From: DASYKS01 sp035995205
Lineage (GTDB): Bacteria > Acidobacteriota > Thermoanaerobaculia > Multivoradales > UBA5704
NCBI GenBank assembly: GCA_035995205.1
Contig: DASYKS010000014.1
Coordinates: 1 to 64,000, forward strand
Direction of reading: 5' to 3'
Length of the DNA stretch: 64,000 nt
Below the pieces are notes generated by a model. It saw nothing but the letters and a program-made list of their open reading frames with translations, was not told the DNA's origin and did not search any database. The translations under genes were made by a program, and so were the position numbers. Position 1 is the first letter of the stretch. Each line of letters begins with the position of its first letter. Shown here piece by piece: positions 44,356 to 56,473 of this stretch.

Positions 44356-44574
44356 CTAGGGTTCACCCGGCTTGTCTGGTCGTTCGTTCCAAGGTGGCTC
44401 GCGCTCGAAGACACCATGCGAATAGAGGTGCGCATCGAGATCGTTCGTCGCTTGGGCCTGCTCCAGCCAGAGAACCGAGTAGGCCATCACCTCTTCCCAC
44501 GTCATATTGCGCAGGTCGAGATCCTCTTCGCTCAAGAACTCGTCTCGAATCTCGCTCACTCGGCGCTCTTCCAT
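44356..44574 (-). CDS. Small acidic protein of unknown function
   Basis: A 72-residue frame from ATG 44574; a GTG at 44616 would add 14 residues through a hairpin. Sequence EIRDEFLSEEDLDLRNMTWEEVMAYSVLWLEQAQATND then a C-terminal SHGVFEREPP. The helical acidic start and the SHGVF tail look like a genuine small protein rather than noise, but I cannot name it. It faces the end of the lipase gene convergently. Confidence 0.55.
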   Translation of the reverse strand: MEERRVSEIRDEFLSEEDLDLRNMTWEEVMAYSVLWLEQAQATNDLDAHLYSHGVFEREPPWNERPDKPGEP

Positions 44575-44596
44575 GGGCAGAAAGGCTAACACTATG

Positions 44597-44622
44597 GGCG
44601 GGGTGATCGTGACCACCCCGCC
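44597..44622 (-). terminator. Hairpin between DUF1579 gene and small acidic gene
   Basis: GGCGGGGTG (44597-44605) pairs with CACCCCGCC (44614-44622). It lies 46 nt after the DUF1579 stop on the minus strand; no T-run, so termination is uncertain. Confidence 0.45.
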
Positions 44623-44667
44623 TTGCCGGGGCGACGCATGCGGCCCCGGCCCCGGCTCCTGCCCGCC

Positions 44668-45264
44668 TTACTTCTTCCGAGTCGCGACAATCACCATCGA
44701 CGGAACGAGCTTGCCCGTCGGGTCGGTCCAGAAGGACTCGTTCTTGAACGAGTCGTCGCTCAGCCAGGTGATGACCGTCTTGGTTACAGTCTTCTGGCCG
44801 GACATCGGATCCATCATGTCGCCGCCGTAGGTGATGCTCTTGCCGTCCGCCGAGGGCGTGCCCGTCATGTACAGGATGCCGGTGCCCTGATTGTCGATCC
44901 AGGTGTTCAAATATTGCCCCGCGGTGTTGTCATAGGCGTCGGTACCGTGCCCTTCGAACGGCGCGCCCATGAACTCGCCTTTCCAGGTCGACGCGACATA
45001 GCGTCCGCCAAACATCGGCTCGGCGTGCATGGTGCCGCTCAATTCGCTCGGCGGGCCGTTCGGGTCCATCCACATCTTGATGCTGTAGGTCCAATCGCCG
45101 ACGTACTTGCCGATCACCTTGTGCTGTTCACCGGGCTTTCCGGCTTTGGCCATCGCCTCCATCATCGCGGCCATATCTGGCGCGGCGGGCGGATCGGCGG
45201 CGAACGCTGTGGCGGCCGGAATCGCGAGCAGGGTGGCAAGGGCGAGGAGCGAAAGTCGTTTCAT
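44668..45264 (-). CDS. DUF1579 domain exported protein
   Basis: A 198-residue protein with AAGGAG before ATG and a signal peptide ending ATAFA. The mature part has the DUF1579 lipocalin-like pattern: VGDWTYSIKMWMD, GRYVASTWKGEFMG, FEGHGTDAYDN and TYGGDMMDPMSG. The family is exported and of unknown function. Single gene, divergent from parE. Confidence 0.9.
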   Translation of the reverse strand: MKRLSLLALATLLAIPAATAFAADPPAAPDMAAMMEAMAKAGKPGEQHKVIGKYVGDWTYSIKMWMDPNGPPSELSGTMHAEPMFGGRYVASTWKGEFMGAPFEGHGTDAYDNTAGQYLNTWIDNQGTGILYMTGTPSADGKSITYGGDMMDPMSGQKTVTKTVITWLSDDSFKNESFWTDPTGKLVPSMVIVATRKK

Positions 45265-45476
45265 GACGGGTTCTCCTTCTGGGCGTCTTGTGTGGATCGG
45301 TGTCGGTCGCCGGGGACGATGGCGCCGGCTGGGCTTGTGCTTACGCTCGGTTTACGCTTACGCTAGCAGCGCTTTCCGCGTCTCGTCAAGAGTCTGCGAG
45401 AAAAAGCGGAGCGAGCCGTCGGGTATCATCCGCGCGCCCGCGGGCAGCTACCCGCCGCGAGAATCTATCGGAACCT

Positions 45477-47378
<1,902 letters not shown>

Positions 47379-47390
47379 GGTGCTAGGACG

Positions 47391-47606
47391 ATGAGCGAAT
47401 CAGTTGGCAACCCAGAGAAAGTGTTCGACGCCGAAGAGATGCGGAAGTTCGTCGAGGAACTTCTCGCAGAGCGAAAGAAGAGCGCGCTCCTTCCGCCCGG
47501 TGAGAATCCTTTTTTCAAGGACCATGAGGTTTACCATGGTTCCACGCCTGCGGATCTCTCCGAGCGGCATGATGATTACCTTTATGGCGATGACAAAAAG
47601 AGCTGA
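47391..47606 (+). CDS. Small protein between parE and parC, antitoxin-like
   Basis: A 71-residue protein 12 nt after parE. VFDAEEMRKFVEELLAERK is a charged helix; HEVYHGSTPADLSERHDDYLYGD resembles the C-terminal part of short antitoxins that precede PIN-domain toxins. The frame following it (47584-47721, 45 residues, no ribosome binding site) is not a PIN domain, so if this is an antitoxin its toxin is lost. It lies inside the parE-parC operon. Confidence 0.6.
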   Translation: MSESVGNPEKVFDAEEMRKFVEELLAERKKSALLPPGENPFFKDHEVYHGSTPADLSERHDDYLYGDDKKS

Positions 47607-47723
47607 TCTCCTAATTGGTGCCGTCAAGCGGCTTGCCTGCTTGGGCGATCTCGGCCGCTCCGATGCCGAGCTGGTGCTCGGCGTTCCCGGGGAACTTCTC
47701 GCAGGCATTCCTCTTTCGTAACT

Positions 47724-49991
<2,268 letters not shown>

Positions 49992-50012
49992 ATCCCCAAA
50001 GCCCTCTCCCGC

Positions 50013-50050
50013 CGTCATCCCGAGCGAGAGCGAGGGATCTGGGTGGGCGG
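50013..50050. repeat. Short dispersed-type repeat after parC
   Basis: CGTCATCCCGAGCG... to GGGATCTGGGTGGGCGG resembles a widespread intergenic repeat with the GTCATCC-GAGCG...AGGGATCT pattern; ATCCC and GGGAT can pair around the centre. Only one copy is in the window, so the assignment rests on recognition of the pattern. Confidence 0.4.
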
Positions 50051-50280
50051 GCGGCCTGCATTCCCTCCGGCGAAGGGTTGTTATAGCTTCCGCGTCCCCG
50101 CTCGGAACGTGAGATCACGTTCCGCACGGCGCCAACCGGGTGCTCCAAGAGCAAGGATCGGTGCAGCGGCTCCCGGTTTCGGTACGGCGCTCCCGGACTC
50201 CGCTCCCCCGAGCTCGTGATGGCCACCGGAGCGTCCGAGTTTTTGAGCGCTCCAACTTTGCAGTGGTGCACAGCGGCTGT

Positions 50281-50574
50281 GCAGTTGTGCGCTGGTGGAT
50301 TGCACAACTGCAAAACTCGGGAAAACAACTGCAAAATCCCAGCGCACCTGTGCACTGTCGAATTGCACAACTGCAAAGTTCCAGCGCTCCTGTGCAATCC
50401 GCCGGTGCACAAGTGCAAAATTCGGGCGCACAAGTGCAAAATCGCGGCGCCCCTGTGCGCTGGCGCTGTGCACAACTGCAAAACTCCAGCGCACCTATGC
50501 AATCCGGCTGTGCACAAGTGCAAAATCCCGGCGCACACGTGCAAAATCTGGATGCACCTCTGCAAACCTGAATT
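50281..50574. repeat. 21-nt tandem repeat array, 14 units
   Basis: Diverged units repeat with an exact 21-nt period (starts at 50281, 50302, 50323, 50344, 50365, 50386, 50407, 50428, 50449, 50470, 50491, 50512, 50533, 50554). A common unit begins GCACAAGTGCAAAATCCC; others begin GCACCTGTGCAA. TGCACAAGTGCA is itself palindromic. Frames stay open on both strands (for example heptads HKCKIPA plus, ILHLCAG minus) but none has a credible start, so I treat it as non-coding. Between parC and the NACHT gene, inside the presumed island. Confidence 0.88.
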
Positions 50575-50854
50575 CCACCAGGCCCCGACCGCGCGGCAGG
50601 GCTTCACGGGCGAAGGGTTTCACACCATTCGATCATCGAGTCTCGGCCGGAAAGGCGAGCCTGAACCCGGCGGTCTGAGGCGAAGCTTTTTCGGAAGGTT
50701 ACACCGATCCCGGCAATCGTGTGGGACCGCGCGTGGAGCCAGGCGGTTAGAGCGGACCCCAGGCGGCCATTGTACCCAGAACGTGTGGGCCTCGGGACCG
50801 GGCCATGTGCCATATGTGGACCCAGGCCAACGGCCTGGGAAGGCTATTGTGCTC

Positions 50855-53800
50855 CTACGCCTTTTCCTCAGCGTCCCAATCCACCTCCAACTCCGGCTCC
50901 ATCTGTTCGAGAAACGGAAGCCGCGGCACGCCCGCCTCGTCGGACAGCTCGTCGAGCGTGACGACCGATCCGTCGTCGAGCATCACGTCGCCGCGAACGA
51001 TGAACAGAAGGCCCCAGGAGAGGGGCTCAGGGCGTTTCTCATCGCCTCGGGCGAGGGCTTCCAGGAGCGCCTTGTCTTCGGGTGCGCTCATTCGTGCGAG
51101 GTGCCGGGCGAGCGCGGGCCAGAGGGGGTCTAGGCCCTTTGGGTTCTGCGTGAGTTCGAACTTCGCCTCGTACCTTAGGTCGATCGAGATGCGGCAGGCT
51201 CTGGAAAGGAGGCACTGCAAGGGGGCCTCCCACGCATCGAGTGGCGCGAAGAACCCGCGAGCAAGGGCGCGGCCGTGGGAGTGGAACTCGGTTAGCGCAA
51301 AGATCTCGAACCACACGGAGTGTGAATCGAGATCAAGTCGTTTGGCCCATTCGTGCGCCCAGTCGAAAGCCAGGTTGCGCTCCCATTCGCCCACCCAGCC
51401 AAGAGCCAGATTACGCGCCCATTCGCGAGCCCCCTTGCGTGCTCGATAGAGAGCCCAGTCGCGAGTCAACTCGCGAGTCAAGTTGCGAGTCAAGGCGTCA
51501 CCCCAATCGGGAATGTCGCCAGCCAAATAGCGCGCCCAGTTGCGAGCTAAATAGCGAGACCAGTCCCCAGCTAAGCCGCGGGCCAGGTCGCGCCCCCAGT
51601 CGGAAGTCCAATCGCGAGCCAAGTCTCGAGTCCAATCGCCGGCCCAATTGCCAGTCCAACTGCCAACCTGAGCCCAATCGCGAGCCAAGGCGCGAACCTC
51701 CTCGTCCTCGACTGGCGGAATGAGAACGTTTCGCGCGAGTGCGATCAGTGTTTCGCGCGGGGCACCGGTCGCGGCGGCCGACTGAAGCCTGAGTCCAGCG
51801 TGCCGGCGATGGCCTGGCCAGAGATGGAGAGCGCCGAGGTCATGATCGGCCGGCCAGACAGGGTGGGAGCCAACGAGGATCCGCCCGGCTGCGACGGCCT
51901 CTCGGGAGTCTACTCCCGAGGTCAGGAGCGAACTCACGATCCCGCGAGTCGTCGCGCGGCTGACCGTCGCCGAAACGGGCGCCCATCCGTCGCCGAACAT
52001 CCCGCACCGCTGCCAGCCGAGCCAGTTTGCGCTCGCCGCTAGGCGGTCGAGATCTTGGGCGAGAGCACCCTTCCTCTCCTCTTGTCGGGTTGCCAGCCAA
52101 GCGCGAGCGCAGAGGTCGGCTTCGTACGGCCAACTTGAGGTGAGAAGTTGGAGATATCGGTGAGACCAGTCTCTGAACAGCGATTCGCTGCCCAACCCAT
52201 CGGCTAGCACCGTGCCGAGGAACGAAAGCGTCCCCTCGGAGGCATCTTCCTCGTCGAGGAGAGCGCGAAGCGCAAACTCTAAGAATTCCGGGTTTGCGCT
52301 GTCGATCTGCGCCGCTAGCAGGCGCAGGGTCTCCCACCAGTGGGCCTCGTCGATCCGGCTTCGGAATGCGGCAAGCCGCTGGTCGTGATCCGCCGCAGTG
52401 GTCGCGAGATGGAGCGCGGTCAGATACTCCTGAAAGCTCAGGTGGGTGAAGGCCAGCGTGCCGTCCGTCCTCTCAACGAGCAGTCCGGCAACCTCGACGA
52501 GCCAGGCGAGGAAGCCATCTCTCGAATCCGCTGGGCATTCGTCGGGTAAGAAGCTAGCGAGTTCCTTCCAGGTTCGCACGATGGAAGCGCGCTCCCTCCA
52601 CGTTTGGCTTTTGATCTGCTCGTACTCCTCAGTCTGGGCGCGATAGGCGATAGCAGCGACCCACCGGCGGCGCTGGTCCAGACCCGTTGGACACCAAGTA
52701 TTGCGCCCGGCGATTGCTCCTTCGTCTTCCTTCTGCTTCGGGCGTCCGTGGAGTAGCGTATCGATGCACGTCGCATACAGCTGGTGCCGCTTGTCTGGCA
52801 GTGGCTGCGAATAGCCCACAAGCAGCATCATGGTCAGCAGAAGCGGAGTCCGCGCGAGGGCGCGGGCTTCTGTCGCGCGTTCGAGGGCAGACAGAAATAG
52901 GTCGGCCTTCTGCGTCGCTCCCTCATCTGCCGAGAACTGTGCGAAAAACTTCCGCGTCATCGCGTCGATGTCCGCGTTCGAGAGCGGCTGCACCTCAAGC
53001 TTTTCGAATCCGTCGGCGTGACTCGGCTTCTGCTCTCCGTAGGGCCGGCTGGTCACAACGGCGAGAACGCGCGGATTCGCGCGGAGGAATCCCATCAGCT
53101 TGTCGCGGAACTTCTCGCCGAGTGGGCCAAGCTCGTCCCATCCGTCCACCAGGAGAATTGGACGAGGTCCCGCCATAGCTTCGAGTGCTTTCGCGAGACG
53201 CCCTTTCCAACCGCCTCCCATTTGCGCTCCGATCCAGTCATCGAGCGCGGCATCGATCGAACGGCGTTCACCCTCGTCTTCCGATCGCTGCCAGTTCCGT
53301 GCGACATCTCGGAGCACGAGCATCAAGGGGAGCGTACGCTCGTCCTTGAGGAGTTGGCGGAAGGTGTAGCGCGCCCAGGTCGTCTTGCCGGCGCCGGCGG
53401 CTCCTGTGAGAGCGAGAGGCTTGTGCCGGTTGAGCAGATCCTCCACGCGGAGAGGCTTTCCCAGGTCTGTATTCTCGGGGTCGAGTCGCGGATCAAATCG
53501 CAGCTCTAGATACATCTCATCGAGGCGCGCCTCTTTCGCCTCGTGGATCCCGCCTGGGCGAACCGCGCCGAGAGATCCCAGGTCCCAGGGGGCGTACTGC
53601 TCGGCGAAACGCTGGCGGAAGGCGCGGAGGAACTCGGTGTCGACCGGTGTCGCCGCCCTTTTCCTCTGCTCAGGAACCTCCAACACAGGCTTGTATCCCT
53701 CGGGCAGATCGAGCCGCTGAGGAAACCCCGTAGAGCCGGCGGGATCGAGAGTAAACGCCCCCGGCTCGACCTCACCCTCGGTGCGAGCCCAGACTGTGAA

Positions 53801-54802
53801 GACGAGTGACCAAACGTTGATCCTTTCAGCCGCGGGATCGAGCAAGATCAAGCGCGCCGAGGCAGGCTCGTTGGGAGGTAGCTTGTCCTGCTGAAGCCAG
53901 AGGCTTCCGGCGGAGAGTAGGCAGGCGTGGCCGTTGGATCGCCAGGGCCAGATCTTCAAGTCCTTCGCATGGTGGTGCCCGTGAAGGACAAGGTGTGCCC
54001 GCCCATCGGCGACGAGGTTTTCGAGGCGCTTGTGGCCCACGAGGCCGATCGCGTCGCTCTCGAAACGGGCGAGAAGGTCGGCGTCAATCGTTCCCTTCCT
54101 GAGCAGCTCCTCACGCCATAGTTCGAGGTTGTTCGGCGTCGTCACCACCGGGTTGTGGTGGACGGCTACGACCTTGAACCAACTTGTGAGGTCGGGACGC
54201 CGGAGCACGTTCAGCGCGAGCTGCGCTTGCTCTTCGCCCACCTCGCCGACGTGATCGGCTTTCCGGTGCGATTCCCGCTCGCATGAGTTGAGCGCGGCGA
54301 CCGCGAGAGGCAGATCAGGAAACGAATACAAGCGAGCCCCGAAGCCGATTGGTTCGGCGACCTCCGAAAGCTCCTCCGTTCCATAGAAAGCTCGGAGAAA
54401 TCCTTCGTAGAAACCGAGCTTCACTTCGTCCAGCCGACGGCGGAGGTTCTCTTCGTTGAGCTGCTCCCTCTGCTCCAGCTCCGCTTCGGCCCCCTTGCAG
54501 GCCGCCCAGTTCACATCGTGGTTGCCGGGCACGAAGGCGAAGCGGCGATGCTCGATACCGATCGCTCCCGCGAGACCGGTGAGGAACTCTCGCCCCCGCT
54601 CGAACTCGGATTTCTTGCCCGCCTCCGCAATGTCCCCCGTGACAAACACGAGGTCCACCTTCCGCTCGATGCCCAACTGTTTCTGCGCCGCGGCGAGCGT
54701 TCGGTGGAAGCTCTTGCCCAGCCGTTCGGGCTTCTCGCCCTGGAACCGGCTGTGGGGACCGAAATGTAGGTCGGACAGGTGCAGCAATAGGATCGGCGGC
54801 AT
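50855..54802 (-). CDS. Metallophosphoesterase-NACHT STAND protein, likely antiphage
   Basis: A 1315-residue protein; ATG 54802 is chosen over a TTG 10 codons upstream. An N-terminal calcineurin-like phosphoesterase has its metal motifs: DLHFG (Asp11, His13), GDIAEAG (Asp57), GNHDVNW (93-99) and HGHHH near 270. A NACHT ATPase follows (Walker A GAAGAGKTT near 467, Walker B ILLVDGWDEL near 554, TSRPYG) with helical domains. The C-terminal sensor contains about 25 four-residue repeats of DW-A-R type (about 1040-1150) and an acidic tail. The architecture is that of STAND immune proteins, where ligand binding to the C-terminal part drives oligomerisation and activates the N-terminal effector. The ligand and substrate are unknown. 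Confidence 0.9.
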   Translation of the reverse strand: MPPILLLHLSDLHFGPHSRFQGEKPERLGKSFHRTLAAAQKQLGIERKVDLVFVTGDIAEAGKKSEFERGREFLTGLAGAIGIEHRRFAFVPGNHDVNWAACKGAEAELEQREQLNEENLRRRLDEVKLGFYEGFLRAFYGTEELSEVAEPIGFGARLYSFPDLPLAVAALNSCERESHRKADHVGEVGEEQAQLALNVLRRPDLTSWFKVVAVHHNPVVTTPNNLELWREELLRKGTIDADLLARFESDAIGLVGHKRLENLVADGRAHLVLHGHHHAKDLKIWPWRSNGHACLLSAGSLWLQQDKLPPNEPASARLILLDPAAERINVWSLVFTVWARTEGEVEPGAFTLDPAGSTGFPQRLDLPEGYKPVLEVPEQRKRAATPVDTEFLRAFRQRFAEQYAPWDLGSLGAVRPGGIHEAKEARLDEMYLELRFDPRLDPENTDLGKPLRVEDLLNRHKPLALTGAAGAGKTTWARYTFRQLLKDERTLPLMLVLRDVARNWQRSEDEGERRSIDAALDDWIGAQMGGGWKGRLAKALEAMAGPRPILLVDGWDELGPLGEKFRDKLMGFLRANPRVLAVVTSRPYGEQKPSHADGFEKLEVQPLSNADIDAMTRKFFAQFSADEGATQKADLFLSALERATEARALARTPLLLTMMLLVGYSQPLPDKRHQLYATCIDTLLHGRPKQKEDEGAIAGRNTWCPTGLDQRRRWVAAIAYRAQTEEYEQIKSQTWRERASIVRTWKELASFLPDECPADSRDGFLAWLVEVAGLLVERTDGTLAFTHLSFQEYLTALHLATTAADHDQRLAAFRSRIDEAHWWETLRLLAAQIDSANPEFLEFALRALLDEEDASEGTLSFLGTVLADGLGSESLFRDWSHRYLQLLTSSWPYEADLCARAWLATRQEERKGALAQDLDRLAASANWLGWQRCGMFGDGWAPVSATVSRATTRGIVSSLLTSGVDSREAVAAGRILVGSHPVWPADHDLGALHLWPGHRRHAGLRLQSAAATGAPRETLIALARNVLIPPVEDEEVRALARDWAQVGSWTGNWAGDWTRDLARDWTSDWGRDLARGLAGDWSRYLARNWARYLAGDIPDWGDALTRNLTRELTRDWALYRARKGAREWARNLALGWVGEWERNLAFDWAHEWAKRLDLDSHSVWFEIFALTEFHSHGRALARGFFAPLDAWEAPLQCLLSRACRISIDLRYEAKFELTQNPKGLDPLWPALARHLARMSAPEDKALLEALARGDEKRPEPLSWGLLFIVRGDVMLDDGSVVTLDELSDEAGVPRLPFLEQMEPELEVDWDAEEKA
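51340..51690 (-). repeat. 12-nt tandem repeats inside the NACHT gene
   Basis: About 28 diverged copies of a 12-nt unit, on the plus strand like TCGCGAGTCAAG, encode four-residue repeats such as RDWTRDLARDW and NWARYLAGD. The repeats keep frame throughout. Repeat-number change would alter the sensor length in steps of four residues. Confidence 0.85.
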
Positions 54803-54862
54803 CCCTCGGCCTTTCGGGATTGCGACGGACAATGGTTTGCGGGGATTCTATCCGCTCCGGTC

Positions 54863-54997
54863 AAGGTTCGCCCTCGCCAGGCAAGCGCTATCCCGTGTTC
54901 AAGCTGTCCGAACAGGAGCCGTTCCGCCGGCAAAGCGCCCAGCGCGGGGTGAAGCTGCCTCTGGTTCCAGAACGTGGGGAGCCTGGAAGTCGAGTAG
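54863..54997 (+). pseudogene. Decayed duplicate of the parC 3' end
   Basis: About 135 bp corresponds to the last 130 bp of parC (49860-49991): CCGTTCCGCCGGCAA against CCGTTCGCCGGCAA, CAGAACGTGGGGAGC and GGAAGTCGAGTAG identical. Estimated identity is about 80%, with several single-base indels that break the parC frame. Together with parC itself it brackets the repeat array and the NACHT gene like degenerate attachment-site repeats. Confidence 0.85.
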
Positions 54998-55092
54998 TCT
55001 CCTCCGGGGCGGGTGGTGTTCTTTGCTCGACGTGGTCCCTCGGCCCCCTCGGAATCGCGTTTCTGAGTCGAATGCACGCTATCGGAGGAGAG

Positions 55093-56469
55093 ATGACCGG
55101 AGCCGACGAAATGCCTGAACCGCCCAAGACCCTCCTCGAACGACTCGCTCGGGAGATCGGTGAGCATTCACCGCTGCGAAAACCCACGGTCGAGCTCTTC
55201 CTCGGTACGGATGAAGAAATCGGGCTCCCTCACGCGCAGGAATTTCGGGTCGGGATTACTCCGGATGATGTCGCGCAGCTCCGCTCATTCTTCAGCGGAT
55301 TTGGTGGAACGCTCCGCGTTTTCGTGGCGAAAGATGCCGGGAGCCGAGCCGGATATGCGGATGCGGAGTACGTCCAAGCAGGCGCCGAGATCCTGACTTC
55401 GGAGGAGATTCCTTCTCACGGGCCGCCCGACGTCGTGCATGCCTTGAAAGAGCCGTCGCGTTACGAGGCCGGTTTTCCGCGCGGCTCCTTCCTGCGCATC
55501 GGAGCCGCGCACTGGGGCGATTCCCGTGTCGATTCCGGTCTGGGCGGTCTGCTCTTACGGCGAGACGTTGCGATCTTTGACGGCTCGACGATCGGCGCTC
55601 CCGACCGGTTTCGAACGCCCATTCGCGCCAGCATGTCCAAGTTCGCCGGGAAGATCGCCGCCGAGTGGACCGCCGAACACCTGGGCGGCTCGAATCTCTC
55701 CGGCAAGGTGGTGGTCGTCGGCGGGGGCAACGCGGGCAGGTCGTGCCTCGAAAATCTCCACGCGCAAGGAATCGGCCCTCTCGTGGTGCTGGAATTGGCG
55801 GACGATCCCGCTCGTTTGGAAGCGGTTCGCCAGGGAATCGCCAAGGACGGTGTGACGGCCGAGGTTCGGGGTATCTCGGGGCTCGACTGCGAGACCTATC
55901 TGGAGGCCATCGATTCCGCCGTGGGTGTCGTCTTCGCGGTCGCCGGCCCAGGCGGCCGAACGCCGCGCGTGACGACGACGGAGGCGTTGAAGCGAACCGC
56001 GCCGGGGGCGATCATCGTAGACATCTCGATCGACGAGGGGGGAGCGATCGAGGACGGCGAGGCGGGGGAGGATTGGAAGAGTCATCGTCTCATCCCTCAC
56101 CTCGAGGCCAAGCTCAGGCCTCGGACCTACCGCGCGATCACCAACATGCCCCGTGCCTATCCGAAGAAAGCTTCTGCCGAGCATGGGAAGGCGGTCCTTC
56201 CGTACCTTGCCGCGTTGCTCTACCTCTCCGCCCGCGAAGGCGGCGTCTCCGGTGCCTTGGATGTCTTGACGACGAAGGTGAAGCTGAATCCCACATGCGG
56301 GGATCCCTCGGCCGCCCCTGACGATAAGGTGCTTGAGGCCCTGCTCCTGGATCTCAGAAACGGGCTGTCGGTTTATCATTCGGACGCGGGGCCGATGTTC
56401 AGCCCTTACATTGATGAGAAGGATCGGTCGGCGATGGAAGCGCTTCTCGCCGAACCCGAAAGGAGCTGA
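55093..56469 (+). CDS. Alanine dehydrogenase/PNT-family enzyme
   Basis: A 458-residue protein. GGAGGAG lies just before ATG 55093; other ATGs (55072, 55111) are possible. The N-terminal domain resembles alanine dehydrogenase (EFRVGITPDDVAQLRS, ALKEPSRYE with the Lys, AAHWGDSRV) and the dinucleotide fold reads GKVVVVGGGNAGRSCLENL, then IIVDISIDEGGAIEDG, the family's DIDxGG. An extra 70-residue leader and missing conserved details suggest a relative such as carboxyethylornithine synthase or a lysine or opine dehydrogenase. tyrS follows after 4 nt. Confidence 0.8.
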   Translation: MTGADEMPEPPKTLLERLAREIGEHSPLRKPTVELFLGTDEEIGLPHAQEFRVGITPDDVAQLRSFFSGFGGTLRVFVAKDAGSRAGYADAEYVQAGAEILTSEEIPSHGPPDVVHALKEPSRYEAGFPRGSFLRIGAAHWGDSRVDSGLGGLLLRRDVAIFDGSTIGAPDRFRTPIRASMSKFAGKIAAEWTAEHLGGSNLSGKVVVVGGGNAGRSCLENLHAQGIGPLVVLELADDPARLEAVRQGIAKDGVTAEVRGISGLDCETYLEAIDSAVGVVFAVAGPGGRTPRVTTTEALKRTAPGAIIVDISIDEGGAIEDGEAGEDWKSHRLIPHLEAKLRPRTYRAITNMPRAYPKKASAEHGKAVLPYLAALLYLSAREGGVSGALDVLTTKVKLNPTCGDPSAAPDDKVLEALLLDLRNGLSVYHSDAGPMFSPYIDEKDRSAMEALLAEPERS

Positions 56470-56473
56470 CTCG

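Noticed and set aside
44356..44616. 86-residue version of the small acidic protein
   Set aside because: The added residues come from a GTG inside a hairpin and do not look like protein sequence.
47584..47721. 45-residue toxin partner of the parE-parC small protein
   Set aside because: No ribosome binding site and no PIN-domain acidic residues; it is read as spacer before parC.
50281..50574. CRISPR array or repeat protein gene
   Set aside because: No spacers, and no frame has a start with a ribosome binding site; frames stay open only because 21 is a multiple of three.
54820..55092. In-frame fusion of parC-like sequence to the dehydrogenase
   Set aside because: The frame is open by chance through the decayed parC end; the only good ribosome binding site is at 55084.
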